Of a stretch of DNA of 64,000 bases, positions 52,858 through 64,000 are shown piece by piece. Within the stretch, counting starts at the first letter, position 1. Each line of letters begins with the position of its first letter. The notes under the pieces are model-generated. The model was given only the letters and a program-made list of their open reading frames with translations, searched no databases and was not told the DNA's origin. Source of the DNA: Isoetes taiwanensis. Its lineage: Eukaryota; Streptophyta; Lycopodiopsida; Isoetales; Isoetaceae. The position numbers were made by a program, and so were the translations under genes. The DNA is taken from positions 928,001 to 992,000 of the forward strand of contig JAJEKV010000054.1 of NCBI GenBank assembly GCA_021234155.1, written 5' to 3'.

Positions 52858-53321
52858 ATGCTCCAACCGAGTAACTGGCAGGGCAGACCGAAGATTTTCC
52901 TTTCTGTTGTCGTTCTGCAAACTGTAAAAGCCAATTTGAGAAACACAATTGGGAAAGAGAGATCAGGGTCTAAGAAAGAGGATGCCGATGGCAGGAGTCA
53001 TAGAACAGACAAAGCTGAATTGGGCCGCAATTTTCAGCAGGCAGTCAGTGCACATGACTGGCATTTGGCAGAAAGCTATGTTGGATTAGCCGATAGTCAA
53101 CGATTAAATGATGGTCTTTGTATTGCGCTTGATTCTGTTTGGTTTTTGAGCACCCAACCGGAACTCTCTGGTGCAATCAGGTTGATAGAGAAGCTTATTC
53201 AAGCTGGTGCTAATGATTTCACAAGGGCAACACTAAGGACGTCATTTCTAGCATCTTGTGTTTCTGCATGTAGAAGCCGTACTATGAGCTTGGCTGATAC
53301 TGTAACTGTTATGGCTCAAAG
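52858..53321 (+). pseudogene. SKIP35-like first exon (truncated)
   Basis: From the ATG at 52858. QQAVSAHDWHLAESYVGLAD, NDGLCIALDSVWFLSTQPEL and FTRATLRTSFLASCVSACRS, then MSLADTVTVMAQR, closely match the N-terminal half of plant SKIP35, an ankyrin-repeat protein that binds the SCF adaptor SKP1. The frame ends at a good donor (AAAG|GTATGG, 53321/53322). The expected downstream exons (helical and ankyrin region) are not seen. The next spliceable exon is in another phase and gives a stop at once. It is most likely a gene fragment, or a gene with a distant second exon. Confidence 0.7.
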
Positions 53322-53341
53322 GTATGGACTAAACTTATGCT

Positions 53342-53866
53342 AGTTGTGTTAGGTTTAAGTTGGAGAAACTTTGCTGCGACGATGACAATATTACCCCCAT
53401 GCAGGCCTATGTCTGTAGCATTTTTATCACCTTCATGCTCATTCCTACCATTAAGTCTGCTCGTGCACAAGCTAATGTAAGGATGTAATTGGGATTTTTG
53501 AAAATAAACTTTGGCCATGCTGAACGTAATATCTGGTTCAGTTTATTATAGTTGGTTTAAGTGTAAGTAGGGGGGAATTTGCTGCCATGATTGCAGTATT
53601 ACCTTAAGGGTTATGGCTATAGATCCAGACAGCTTCACATTCTTAACTCTGTGGCCGTTACAGTCTTGTACATGACCAGGTATTTTAACAATTAAGGTGC
53701 TTTGCTCAGTTGATGGTTTTTACAATGCAAATCCATGTGAATTATCTAGTTGTACAGTACACTTTTTTGTTATCCCCAGAATCGTTCTCTTTATTAAGTG
53801 ATTCCATTTGCTAATGTTCTTATCTCTGGAATCTGATCGGAACAAATATGATTATTGTGATGGCAG
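53342..53866. other. intron or spacer
   Basis: No coding signal. A weak repetition of ttaggtttaagttgg...tgctgc-type sequence occurs at about 53349 and 53552. Confidence 0.4.
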
Positions 53867-54706
53867 ATTGAGGCTGCAGTTTTGTACCCTGGGCTTCGAC
53901 CTACAGTATTGAGGATACGCCTCAGGTGAGCTGTTTGGTGTCATAAGGCAACTCTTTCTTTTGTTGTGTTTCAATTTATCTCCTCCTTAACATCCTTAGT
54001 TTAAACACATTTGTCTATGTCATTTTGTCATGTTTCCTGAAATGATATTTGACTGGAAAAAAGAAATATCTCCATTGGCGAACCACAGCCAATTTTAAGT
54101 CCAACCTTATGACATTGGACTATTGAATGAAAGTTGACCAGTGACCAGTTAGTGCACTTTGAATAATTATGGTACTTCAGAAATAAAGAATTATGAAAAG
54201 TATGGTTTTGAAATGGAACAAGAGGAAATGGGTTATTTAAATGTCCTTGGAATATGTGTGCTGTGAAGTGAGGATATTCTTATCTGCAAACATTTCAGAA
54301 TACGAGGAAGGACCCTTGGTGCAAATAATCGGCTTGACCTTCTCCTGCTAGTGACCAGTGGCCTGAACGAGGTCGAGATGAATAATCATGAAGACGTGCT
54401 TGATGCAACCGAAAATTGGCAGGAGAATGAGACACACAATCCTGATGTGCCTGCAGTTACCCATAGGAGAGGGCTTGCACCATTTGTCTTTGTTCCATTT
54501 GAGGAGGTATTTTTGGTTTTAGGAGTAACATGGCTAAGGAAAATTAACATCATCTTTTAGATCCAGTTTGCAATATGAGCATAATTATGAGAGGCTGGAT
54601 AAGCTTTCCTGCTTATAGGCAGCCATTGATTTTGTTGAGCATGCAGGTTCAAACATCAGTGTTGAATGCCCCAGTGGATACTATGGACTTCTTTGTTCCT
54701 AGATAG
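53867..54706 (+). CDS. 3' exons of an unidentified gene
   Basis: Three exons with clean AG...GT borders, in frame: 53867-53925 ([20 protein letters not shown]), 54299-54506 ([40 protein letters not shown]) and 54647-54706 ([19 protein letters not shown], stop). Splice phases agree (2, then 0). The upstream exon is not found in phase with the SKIP35-like exon. No family recognised. The preserved frame and splice sites across about 840 bp argue for recent function. Confidence 0.6.
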
Positions 54707-54842
54707 AACTGAAGTCTTTGTACGAGAGTCATCATATGTATGTATCAGCCAACCTGGATTGCCTTATTAAATGTTATTATATAATAGGTTGCTTCCTGTC
54801 AACTACAGCAATATACCTTTGCTGGGTTGTCATATGTAAATA
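54643..54842 (+). repeat. duplicated last exon and 3' flank, copy 1
   Basis: Contains the terminal exon and about 130 bp downstream (tcatcatatgtatgtatcag). Repeated directly at 54843-55040. Confidence 0.8.
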
Positions 54843-55040
54843 GGCTCAGACAACAGAGTTGAATGACTCAGTGGATGCTATGGACCTCTATGTTCCTGGA
54901 TAGAAGTGTCTTTGTACAGCGCTCATCATATGTATGTATCAGTCACCCTGGTTTGTCTTATTAAATGTTATGTACAGAATGCCATTCGTGGGCATTCTAT
55001 CAACTACAACAATATTCGGATACCTTTGCTGAGTTCTAAT
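54843..55040 (+). repeat. duplicated last exon and 3' flank, copy 2
   Basis: gttgaatgactcagtggatg...ttcctggatag mirrors the terminal exon with several changes but still ends in a TAG. The shared downstream string tcatcatatgtatgtatcag is present too. It could serve as an alternative terminal exon. Confidence 0.75.
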
Positions 55041-57461
55041 GCCTAGGCACAAAATCGTAAGAATGCATATCCATCAGGATATGATAGCTAGAGGAATGCT
55101 ATCTGACATTGTTTTAGGAAGTAGCCTGGTCTATCTTTACGCCAGATATGATGATTTGGATTTGTCTATTGAAGTGTTTAACAACTTGCCCTATCAAAAC
55201 ATAGTGTCCTGGAGTGCAATGTTTTCAGGCTACGTCCAGCATGGTGAAGGTGAGCTTGCCTTACGATGTTTTGAAAATATGCAGCTTGCTGGCTTCAAGC
55301 CAGATAAAATCATTTTCATGAGCTGCTTGAAATTGTGTGGCCTCATCAATTCGATACGAGAAGGCAGGTATTTCCATGCAATGATAATTGAGAGTGGATT
55401 TCAAACCGATTTGTTGTTGGGAGTACTCTAATTGATATGTATGTCAAGTGTGGAAATATGGATGCAGCAGAGAGGATATTTGACGTGTTACCCGACCGAA
55501 ATGTGGTATCATGGGATGCAATGATTGCAGGATATATACAACATGGTTTGGAAGAGGTTGCCTTAGAGTTTTTTGATAAAATGCGGCGTGATGATATAAA
55601 ACCAGATAATGTAATTTTTCTGAGCACTCTGAAAGCTTGTGCCAATATAGGTACAGTAGAACAGGCCAGACAAATTCATGAGGTTCTGATTGAAGATGGA
55701 CAACAATTTGATATTGGTCTGGGGAGTTCGCTCGTTCATGCATATGCTAAATGTGGTAATATGAAAGAGGCCCACAGGAATTTTCAGCATTTGGTGCATC
55801 AAAGAGGCATTTCAATATGTGCCAGCAGAGAATGCATAGAGTCTGAGGCAGAAAAGGTGAGAAAAATATTTCTGTACACTCTAAAGGCATGTGGGAGTAT
55901 GGATGCCGTCGAGGAAGCTAGAATAATTCATGGGCAAATTATAAGTAGTAGAATTCAACCCCGATGTTGCATTGGAGAATGCCCTTATTGACGTCTATGC
56001 AAAATGTGGGAGTTTGGAGGAAGCATGTAGGGTCTTTGATAGATTGCCATATTGAAGTGTGATATTATGGAGTTCGTTGATTGGAGGGTTTGCACAATCT
56101 GGGGAAGGCCATTTTGCCCTAGAAAGCTTTGAGAAGATGCAGAATGAATGCATAAAACCTGGCAAAGTTATATTTTTAAATACACTAAAAGCCTGTGCCA
56201 TTGTAGATAGCATAGGTCAGGGTAGGCAGATCCATGAGCAAATAATTGGAAGTGATCTCCAATATGATGTTGCAATTGGGAGTAGTCTTGTCGATATGTA
56301 TGGTAAATGTGGTAGCATGGAGGAGGCACGCAAAGTATTTGAAAGTTTGTCAAATCAGAATGTTATCTCTTGGGCATCACTTATTTCAGGATACGTTCTA
56401 CATGGTAAAGAGCACCTGGCGCTTGAGTGTTTTGAAAATATGCAAAGGGAGGATATAAAGCCTAACAGAGCAGTATTTCTGTGCAGTTTAAAAGCTTGTA
56501 GTGTGATAATGCAAGGTCGCTGTATCCATGCGCGGGTCATTGGTGCTGGGATGCAATCTGATATAGCCATCAGGAATACCATCCTTGCAATGTATGCAAA
56601 GTGTGGAAGTTTGCAGGAAGCTGACATAGCATTTTCCCGATTGGAAGATTCAGATTTGGTGTCATGGGGCGTGATAATTGATGGTTATGTTCAACAACAA
56701 GAAGCCCCATTTGCTTTATAGCTCTTAAGGAGGATGCAACAGAATGCCATACAACCAGACAAGTTCTTGTTTCTAGTGTTGTGAAAGCATGTGGCAGCCT
56801 GGGTGCCATAGGATGGGGCAGACAGATGCATGCGAATATAATGGAGAATGGGCTTGAATTTGATGTTGCTATAGGAAATGGGCTTGTAGATATGTATGTT
56901 AAATGTGGAAGCTTAGAAGAGGCATATAACTCTTTTCCGAAATTGTTGAGTCCCAACACAACATCTTGGAATGCAATGATTGCAAGTTATTCTCAACTTG
57001 GTAAGGCTAAGTTAGCCATCCAGTGCTTTGAGAAAATGCAAGCTTGTGGGGTTAAATTAGATGACATTGCCTTTGGTGGCGTGTTAGCAGCATTGAGTCG
57101 TGCTGGTTTTGTTAATGAAGCTTTTTGGTATTTCACTGCTATGAGGGATTACCATGGGATAAAAGTTGATCATTATCTTCTCTCTTCTATGGTAGATCTT
57201 TTAGGACATGGTGGTCACTTAGAGGAAGCTGAGAATTTGCTAAAGTTTTCACCACAAATGGATTTTGGTCTATGGATGTCTCTGCTTAGTGCTTGTACTC
57301 TCCACTGCAATGTCAATATGGGGAAAAGGTGCTTAGATGCCATTGCAACTGTATATCCCTTTAACTCTGCCCCATATGTCCATGTGTCAAGCATTTATGC
57401 CCGTCTCGAATATCAAGCAACTGCGCTAGAAATGAACTCCCGAGAATTTCCTGACAAATGA
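55039..57461 (+). pseudogene. PLS-class PPR gene with E-type end, frameshifted
   Basis: Four consecutive plus frames (55039-55431, 55437-55991, 56059-56721, 56781-57461) form one gene of more than 20 PPR repeats, for example DMYGKCGSMEEARKVFESLS, NQNVISWASLISGYVLHGKE and MYVKCGSLEEAYNSFPKLLS. The end (WMSLLSACTLHCNVNMGKRC, SAPYVHVSSIYA) resembles the E domain of RNA-editing PPR factors. Breaks: a missing base near 55420, an extra C near 55962, TGA at 56055-56057, TAG at 56719, and a frameshift near 56775. The product would have acted in plastid or mitochondrial RNA editing. No DYW domain. Confidence 0.88.
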
Positions 57462-58495
57462 GGGAATGTCTTACGCCGAACTTGCATTGATACAAATGCG
57501 GAGGTCTCCTTTCTAGGAAAGCAGAATAAAGAGTGTCGCAAAGATCCAGGTAATGATTTTCTATTGCTGCATGAGATTTAACAGCTTTGGATGTTTAAGT
57601 TCTACCAATGTGCTCAATGGCTTGTGATGGTGATATAAGCAGAGGGAGCATTGTGTTCTCAAATACCAGTTTTGGTAAAAACGAGAAACCATGGGTTTAC
57701 AAGGATGCATGTCGGATTGGAGCAATCTGGAGTTTCTTCGGCGATGGCCTGTTGCAGGTCTCTATTTCCATGGGTATAACAAATTACTACCTTGATGCTT
57801 ACAATTTGTAGCCATAGGTGTTGTTAGGCCACGTTGAAGGGTAAATAAATATCCTATTTCAGCTTGCTATGATATGATGATTTGATTGCTTTCAGGGTTC
57901 AAGAAGTGAGTATGTGCATTTTTTCTGTCTATTCTGGTTTACTTCAACAAAACATTAGTAAGCAGAACTTTCGACTACTTATAGCCAACTTTGTCCAGCT
58001 TTTTTAATAGTCATTTAAACATTCTCTTCAACAAATTTCAAAATGCCTCTTTCCAGTCATTATGACTTACTGCTTACTATTTTCGTTTTTCTAGTTGATT
58101 GGAGATTTTGTAGAAAATGGACAATAAACCTGTGGTACATCCTTATATACCACATCCTTATATCAGGTTTGCATTTTTCCTCCATTAGGAAATTCTATGT
58201 GAATGTTCAATGAAGGTTTTCTAATGGCTTGGACACCATTTGTTGTTGAATTTGAATTAATGTTTCCACAAGTAGAACATATGCTATAGAAGCATATATT
58301 CCAATGCATAATCCAACGAGAAACCATTAAGAATGTGCATAAAGTGGAGTACAAAATAGTATCAAGGAAAGAATTTGTGCATTATACTATGTCCATCAAA
58401 ATTTCAAAAATTCCCTTATTGCCTCCTAATATATGTTTCAAAATAACGAAAATGCCACTAATATATAGTGTAGAAAAGACAAATGCATGATATGT
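57462..58495. other. intergenic
   Basis: No supported gene. A short open frame at 57608-57811 has no motif. Possible remnant of the PPR gene's 3' region. Confidence 0.4.
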
Positions 58496-58656
58496 CACAG
58501 TTTTCATGATCAAAATGCCTTGAAGATAAGCAGTTCAAATCACAGTACTGCAATGCTAATCTTGCTTTCACAGTTTTCATGATCAAAATGCCTTGAAAAT
58601 AGCAGTTCAAATCACAGTACTTCAAATCACAATACTGCAATGCTAATCTTGCTTTC
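58496..58656 (+). repeat. tandem repeat, 73-bp unit
   Basis: cacagttttcatgatcaaaa...cttgcttt at 58496-58568, repeated at 58569-58656 with an extra internal partial repeat (acttcaaatcacaat). Confidence 0.85.
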
Positions 58657-58779
58657 CCTTTGATAGCAAGGATAATCCCCTTTATAAGATGATTAAATAT
58701 TGAATATCATTGGACTACGTTTAGATTTTGGAAACAAAGGTTGAACTAATGTTGTGACAAGAACTAATGGGGACGCTCT

Positions 58780-59740
58780 TGGAATGTTGTTGGGCTAGAT
58801 GCAGATGGTTTCAGATGTAGGGCAATATGTGCTATGCTTAGCATAGAAATATACAAGTTGGTGGCATTCTGCCCAATGCCCAATAAAGTGACATTTCTAA
58901 GTAGTTTGAAAGCATGTTCAACCATATGGGTAATACAATATGGCAGGGTTGTTCCTTGTTCCATATCCAGATTATAAGATTTGGACTTCAACCTAGATGC
59001 GAAAGCTTAGAAGAGGCACATGCGGTCTTTGATAAGTTGCCAAATAGGCGTGTTGTGTCTTGAAGTGCAAGCATATCAGTGTATACTGAGATTTTGGAAT
59101 GGTCTTCTCTCTCTTCGATGTTTTGAGTCTATGCGCAATGAAGGCGTCAGACCAAACAGATAACCTTTTTGGACCCTTAGATGCATGTGCTTGTATAGGA
59201 GCACTACAGATGCATAGGATGCATAGGCTTATTGATGAACAAATCATTGGAAGTCAATTCCAGATTATTTAGAGTAAGCTTGAGCAGATGTTGTCTTCTG
59301 TAACACCATGATTGACATGCATGGCAAATGTGGAAGCTTAAAGGAAGCCCACAAAGTATTTGACAATTTATAGAATTGGGACGTGATATCATGGAATGCT
59401 ATCAGCACAGGGTATGCACAACATCAAGAATGTCTTCCTGCTCTGAGTGTTATAGAAAGATGCAGAAAGATTATCTAGTGTCAAATGGAAGTTACAATGC
59501 ACACTCATAATCAAGTTACCTGTTTTGGCATCCAGTCAAATGCCTTGAGCAGTTAGTCAATATGTATTCTAACTGTGGAAGTTTAGAGGATGCTTGCAAA
59601 GGCTTCGAACGGTTGCATCATACTAGCTTGATTGCTCTTCTTGGTTGTGCTGGCCATCTTATTGAAGCTAAGAATTTGTACCAATTTAATGAGCAACTAG
59701 ACTTTCATCCTCTTCAGCTCATCAAACATATGCTGGCTAT
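58780..59740 (+). pseudogene. heavily decayed PPR gene
   Basis: Scattered plus-strand PPR pieces lie between many stops: MPNKVTFLSSLKAC-like (about 58875), CESLEEAHAVFDKLPNRRVV (about 59000), MIDMHGKCGSLKEAHKVFDN (about 59310), MYSNCGSLEDACKGFERLH (59562) and CAGHLIEAKNLYQF (about 59645). It preserves the order of a PLS-class PPR but no frame longer than a repeat or two. Probably a tandem paralogue of 55039-57461. Confidence 0.75.
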
Positions 59741-60640
59741 CATCAAACATATGCTGGCTGTTCACAACATCTTGCAACTTTCCTAAGTCATCAAGATATA
59801 CTATGCAATTGCTAAGTTAATATTATTTCATATGCTATATGTCTTCCCTATCACCCAGTACCAAAGTACTAAATCAATGAGATTTTTCCTCGGCCAAAGC
59901 ACCCTCTTCATATTATTGTCTTAATCTTATGACAATCATAGAAGTCTGCCACTTAAGCAAAAGACACTAAGACGACTCATTTAGACTTAAATAAGTTCAG
60001 TGGTTCCATTTAAGGGCAATGGAGTCTTTTCTAATACCGGGGGACTTATCCTAGTATTTGATACTTATATAAGACTACAACATCCATCTTCCAATGTAAG
60101 AACAACTTATATTTTATGTGTTCCATTTTTTGATCTGGAGTCACAAATGTCGTCATATATAAAATGTGGCATTCATATTTTAGGATGCAGTGTAAAAAGG
60201 TCTAGACCAGGGTTGTAAGTCTTATATATTTGAATATGCACAATGTTCGGACCAAAACATCATAATTATAAAGGGAGAATGATTCATATACTATTTCTTT
60301 AACTTCATTCACATCAGCATCTTCACACAACAATGCTCTATGTTTTCCTTCTCCCGAGCATAAACAATAGATAAAAGGTCTTCAAGGAATTCGCTCATCT
60401 CATGCTAACAAAACATGTATTTCCATTCTCTGCTCTATTAAACTTGTCCTTATGCTTCTGCAATACTTGTTCCATGCCGAGCACCAAAGATTTCTTCAGG
60501 CCAATTCCCCAAAAGTATGGTATCAGGTATTCTATTATTTTGAAGTAGCAATTTTGATTGATTGTGGAAACATGAATTTGAAGTATGATTTAAGCCACGT
60601 CACCGGCCATGGAGGGCAACCCTCCGTGCGCAGCACCTTG
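59741..60640. other. intergenic
   Basis: AT-rich, no recognisable gene. A gga-ggg-caa-ccctcc hairpin (60611-60625) lies just before structured repeat copy 2. Confidence 0.4.
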
Positions 60641-60738
60641 TTTGGGTTGCCCCTAGGGGGGCAAACCCTCGTTTATGTGGGTTTGTGGGATATACTGAGT
60701 ATATGCTAGAATATACTCAGTATATGTTGATGACTGCT
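60641..60738 (+). repeat. structured repeat, copy 2
   Basis: Matches 52696-52793. The stem here is 14 bp perfect (60690-60703 with 60712-60725), with the same loop tgctagaa. Three stem positions differ from copy 1, and each change is matched in the opposite arm. Confidence 0.85.
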
Positions 60739-62486
60739 AAAAACCCTTTGTTCCCTCAGTAAATGCGGTCGATTCGTTGTGGATCAAGGATGTTACGGAC
60801 CCGACCCGCGGGCGACCGCTAATCGGCACTCAATCGATGAATAAGAACACACAGCCGAGGGGGCGATAAATTTGCTTATGGCTATATAGAAAAAAGAGTT
60901 CCGGAATTAGAAACAGAGGGTGAGCATCCAATCTGGGTTCTCGTTTTTCCGGTTGTTTCTTCATATAGTAGCGTGTATAGCTAGCCTTGCCTTAGGTTTA
61001 CGTCTTTCCTGTGAATCCATGCTTATATCTAAGCAGCCTCAAGCTTTTCTGGGTGTTCTATCATCAAGTATTGACACATATAGCAGGGGAAATACTCCTT
61101 CGTTAAGCTATCTACGGTTCAGAGATTCAGCAGAAGAGGCTGTAAAACCCAGCACTGACCATGTCCATGTTGTTGCATGCATGCATGAGGTGTGGATGGG
61201 GATTTGCATTTTTGGCCACGTCTGGAAATTTAGTGGTGTCTCTAGAGGAGCTTGATGGAATTGCCCATGCCATTTGGAACTATTTGTTCCAGTCTCTGTA
61301 GCCAAAGGTGCATGACCTTTTTGATCAGGTTCGAATCAAAATTCATTTTTAATTTTCCACATATTTGCGTTATGTTTCTTTTATTCGTGTTTATATTCTT
61401 ACAGGAAGCTTTGGATAGTTGAAGCTAACACCTAAACTGAAGCCAAAGAGCTTCTACTCTCCAGGTAATTTTTGTGTTTCTTTCTCTGCATGTTTTGCCA
61501 CTACTTAAACAGACATTCTTTTGATTTATTCCATGAGATGGGCTCGTTGCTGGCACATGCTGCTACTTGAAGAAAGCTGCTTAAAAACAGAGGTTAGAAT
61601 GCTTGGCTTTTTTGTTGCATTGTTTCTTTGTTGCTTTACGTTGTTGTTGTATGAATGCATTTTTGTGATTAGCATGTCAAAAGAGGAGCAAGGCACTTTC
61701 ATTCACACTTTCTTGCTCTCACAGCCATGCTCAAATCCAAAGCGGAATTGCAAAAGCAGACAAAGTATATATGCCTTTACTCATGTTGGATGCTTTGTAA
61801 CTGTGAGTCCAAGGTCACCTATATTGATCACCTTCAATGGCTGGGATGCAAATACAATCTTCACTGATCTTAGCAAAAGATCCTTGAAATTCTAAGTGGC
61901 TTGGTTATGAGCATGGAGAATATTGTCCAGAATTAGTGTTTTATCAACAATGAATCATGTGCTTATTTTCAATTGATGTTGATGGAGACAGAGCACTAGT
62001 GCTATTGGATGCCTACAAGTAATGTTCCTCATCTCACCCCACTGCGACTTACAATAGCCTTGTGTAGTTATTTGTCTTGCTGAGATAGGCTCATTGTTGG
62101 CACGCGCTGCTACTTGAAGAAAGCTTGGCTTTTTGTTGCATTGTTTCTATGTTTCTTCTCAAATGCCTTCTACTGGCATTTACAATTTTAGAGGCAAAAT
62201 TGCAGCAGAGATAGACACTGCAACAAGAATTACTAGGGCCCACGGAACAAGCCTACTTTTAGAGAATGAGAATGAGAATGAGAATGAGAAATACAAAGTA
62301 GAACAAATATGAATTCTTCATTTAAATGTTTTGAGGATATGGACTTAGGAGGACATAAGATCACATGCAATGTCCTTGGGTGTATTGAAGGCATGAAATG
62401 ACAATAGAGCCTTACAACAAGGCTGAGTTATACATAACCGTTATGACCAATTTGAATATAATTTGATGCCATTGTTGACAATCATC
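60739..62486. other. spacer with short open frames
   Basis: An open frame at about 60940-61254 begins with a hydrophobic stretch (FLHIVACIASLALGL) but has no good start or motif. 61521-61895 is similar. A near-duplicate (gagatgggctcgttgctggc at about 61535, gagataggctcattgttggc at about 62079) indicates a local duplication. A GAGAAT short tandem run lies at 62264-62288. No gene supported. Confidence 0.4.
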
Positions 62487-62735
62487 TAGTTGGAATGTGT
62501 GCTAAATATCACATCTTGGAGGCCCCTCACAAAATCCTTGAGAACCTTCATGTTTGGAACTTAACTCCATGGAATGGAGCAACTGCAACATTCCAGCAAT
62601 ACAATACAATGCAGAGGAGGCACACAATCTTTGAGAACTTTCATGTAAGTTGCATAACTCATGCAATGCAGCAATTGCAAGAGTTATCCCCCATGCTTCA
62701 AGGGCATGCAACAAGAAGGCACAGTGCCAGATGAT
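62487..62735 (+). pseudogene. possible PPR remnant
   Basis: CAKYHILEAPHKILENLHVW and TPWNGATATFQQYN follow the spacing of MYxKCGxLExAxxVFExLxxR..SWNAxIxxY. Weak and isolated. Listed because other PPR remnants flank it. Confidence 0.35.
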
Positions 62736-63036
62736 AGCTATGTGTTGGGAGCTGTGTATTCATGGAGCCTATGGTTTTCTACCTAGAAGGAAAGTATTAT
62801 GAAAATGCTAAAGCTCGGCTGAAATCGATTATAAAGTATGATGAAGCTAATAAAGAATAGTGTGTCTTTGATAATAAGACTTTGCAAATGCATGTAGGGG
62901 TTCAGGCTTGTTAGGCCTTATACTTACTTCCTACCGATTCTTATTGTAACAGAGACGTTCTAGTTTGGAAGTTTGATCTGCCATGTTCATCCTACTGGGC
63001 AATTTTACAGAGTCCGTTTTAGTTCCAGCGCTATGC

Positions 63037-63152
63037 AAATCAAGCAAGATTATAGATGCTTGCAAAAGCTAGTCAAGTATATGAAACCGTCATAAAATCA
63101 AGCAAGATTATAGATGCTTGCAAAAGCTAGTCAAGTATATGAAACCGTCATA
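63037..63152 (+). repeat. tandem duplication, 58-bp unit
   Basis: 63037-63094 and 63095-63152 are essentially identical (aaatcaagcaagattatag...). Very recent. Confidence 0.92.
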
Positions 63153-63155
63153 TCC

Positions 63156-63345
63156 TTTGAGACCTAATGTCATTGTCTATATTGTGCTGACAGATGGGTT
63201 TTGCATGGCAGGAAGATGTTGTGGACATTTTTGAAAAATGGGCAAAGGGAAGCCCCGTTTCCTTAACGTTGTGATTGATTGACTATGCAAGGATTGGAAG
63301 TTAACTGAGGCATAGGAGCTAACGAAAGAGATGCTGAACGCAGGT
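63156..63345 (+). pseudogene. P-class PPR remnant
   Basis: RPNVIVYIVLTDGFCMAGR, then stops, then NVVID-stop-LCKDWKLTEA-stop-ELTKEMLNAG. P-x-V-x-TYNVLIDGLCK...A..L..EM...G is the P-class PPR signature, with a possible donor GTAACT following. Distinct from the PLS-class genes upstream. Three stops, so not functional. Confidence 0.7.
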
Positions 63346-63350
63346 AACTT

Positions 63351-63628
63351 ACTAAACTTTTGTGTTTTAACCCCAATGACCATTAGAGGTTTGATTTCGT
63401 TCTTTTCTATTTCGATTATGATTGGATTTGCTGCCATGCTGGATGTTATCAGACCAATGTGAAATATATCTGGCCAGTTCTATCTGATTACTAAACTTTT
63501 GTGTTTTAACCCCAATGACCATTGAAGGTTTGATTTCGTTCTTTTCTATTTCGATTATGATTGGATTTGCTGCCATGCTGGATGTTATCAGACCAATGTG
63601 AAATATATCTGGCCAGTTCTATCTGATT
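63351..63628 (+). repeat. tandem duplication, 139-bp unit
   Basis: 63351-63489 and 63490-63628 differ at one or two positions (attagagg / attgaagg). The minus strand is open in both units but has no known motif. Confidence 0.92.
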
Positions 63629-63763
63629 GTTCCTGTGGCCTTAGCCAACAGGTATTCTTGATCCATAAAAATATTATAAGTAAATGTAGTTGGTGCTTTG
63701 CTTTTGCTTACGTTGCATTTTCTCGACTACAATCTCCAAGTATTTGAAGCACAGCCTGCGGAT

Positions 63764-63813
63764 TTGATGCATATGGTCAAATCCTGATTTGATGCATATG
63801 GCCAAATACCTTG
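63764..63813 (+). repeat. tandem duplication, about 24-bp unit
   Basis: gatttgatgcatatggtcaaatc is followed at once by gatttgatgcatatggccaaatac. Confidence 0.85.
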
Positions 63814-64000
63814 AATGAACGTGAGCACTAGATTGCTTGATATAAATAGGAATGATTTACTGCATTAATCCATTAATGGAAAAATGATTGATGGACAGTC
63901 TTTGCCTGTTTTTTAAGATCTTAGTAACTGGTATTTCTTACTCTTTTTCTTTTCTATGACATCAAGCGCCTTTAAATTGGCTAAAGGTAGAATCTCTGAC

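Noticed and set aside
55039-57461. PPR stops repaired by RNA editing
   Set aside because: Editing of this kind acts on organelle transcripts. The breaks here include single-base indels, which editing does not restore.
60940-61254. Possible secreted protein with hydrophobic N-terminus
   Set aside because: No convincing ATG or domain, and the surrounding sequence is spacer-like.

Overview
This is plant nuclear DNA. It holds an LRR-malectin receptor kinase with a GT-AG intron, a SKIP35-like exon, PLS- and P-class PPR genes, a captured SOSEKI (DUF966) fragment, and Ty1/copia, Ty3/gypsy (Tat/Athila-like), LINE, L1, Helitron and DIRS-like tyrosine-recombinase elements. The density of PPR remnants, the many nested elements and the presence of a DIRS-like element suggest a large repeat-rich genome such as a fern or lycophyte, but the clade is an inference.

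Layout. 1-236 and 5601-26129 form an odd block of decayed genes: a DNA-methyltransferase-like gene, a transposase-like gene, three coiled-coil paralogues, unknown ORFs and a histone-H3-like gene. Its intergenic gaps carry a conserved 62-66 bp unit made of inverted 14-bp arms (TCACACGACGCGAA / TTCGCGTCGTGTGA) around a variable centre. The block is broken by copia-1 (237-5595, TSD aaacg), by copia-2 (10831-21236, TSD tcctt) and at its right end by a gypsy element. Copia-2 itself carries a 5.5-kb Helitron (12178-17685) inserted exactly in its reverse transcriptase, with captured SOSEKI and PPR fragments. The gypsy element (26130-37040) has an extra RNase H between protease and RT and contains a 5'-truncated L1 fragment.

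37045-39300 holds a gypsy RT fragment joined to a decayed DIRS-like RNase H and tyrosine recombinase. 40800-48060 is an APE-type LINE on the minus strand, split by copia-3 (42131-46089, TSD aatat). Copia-3 lacks integrase and has its own small retroposon insertion. A second Helitron 3' end lies at 48739.

48740-64000 is the gene-bearing part: one apparently intact receptor kinase (49500-52314), a truncated SKIP35-like exon, the 3' exons of an unidentified gene with a duplicated last exon, and a run of PPR pseudogenes. Two copies of a structured repeat (52696, 60641) show compensatory changes in a perfect hairpin. Apart from the receptor kinase, nearly everything readable is mobile or decayed, so little works together as a pathway. 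The punctuated block at 5601-26129 is the best candidate for an undescribed mobile or viral-type unit.
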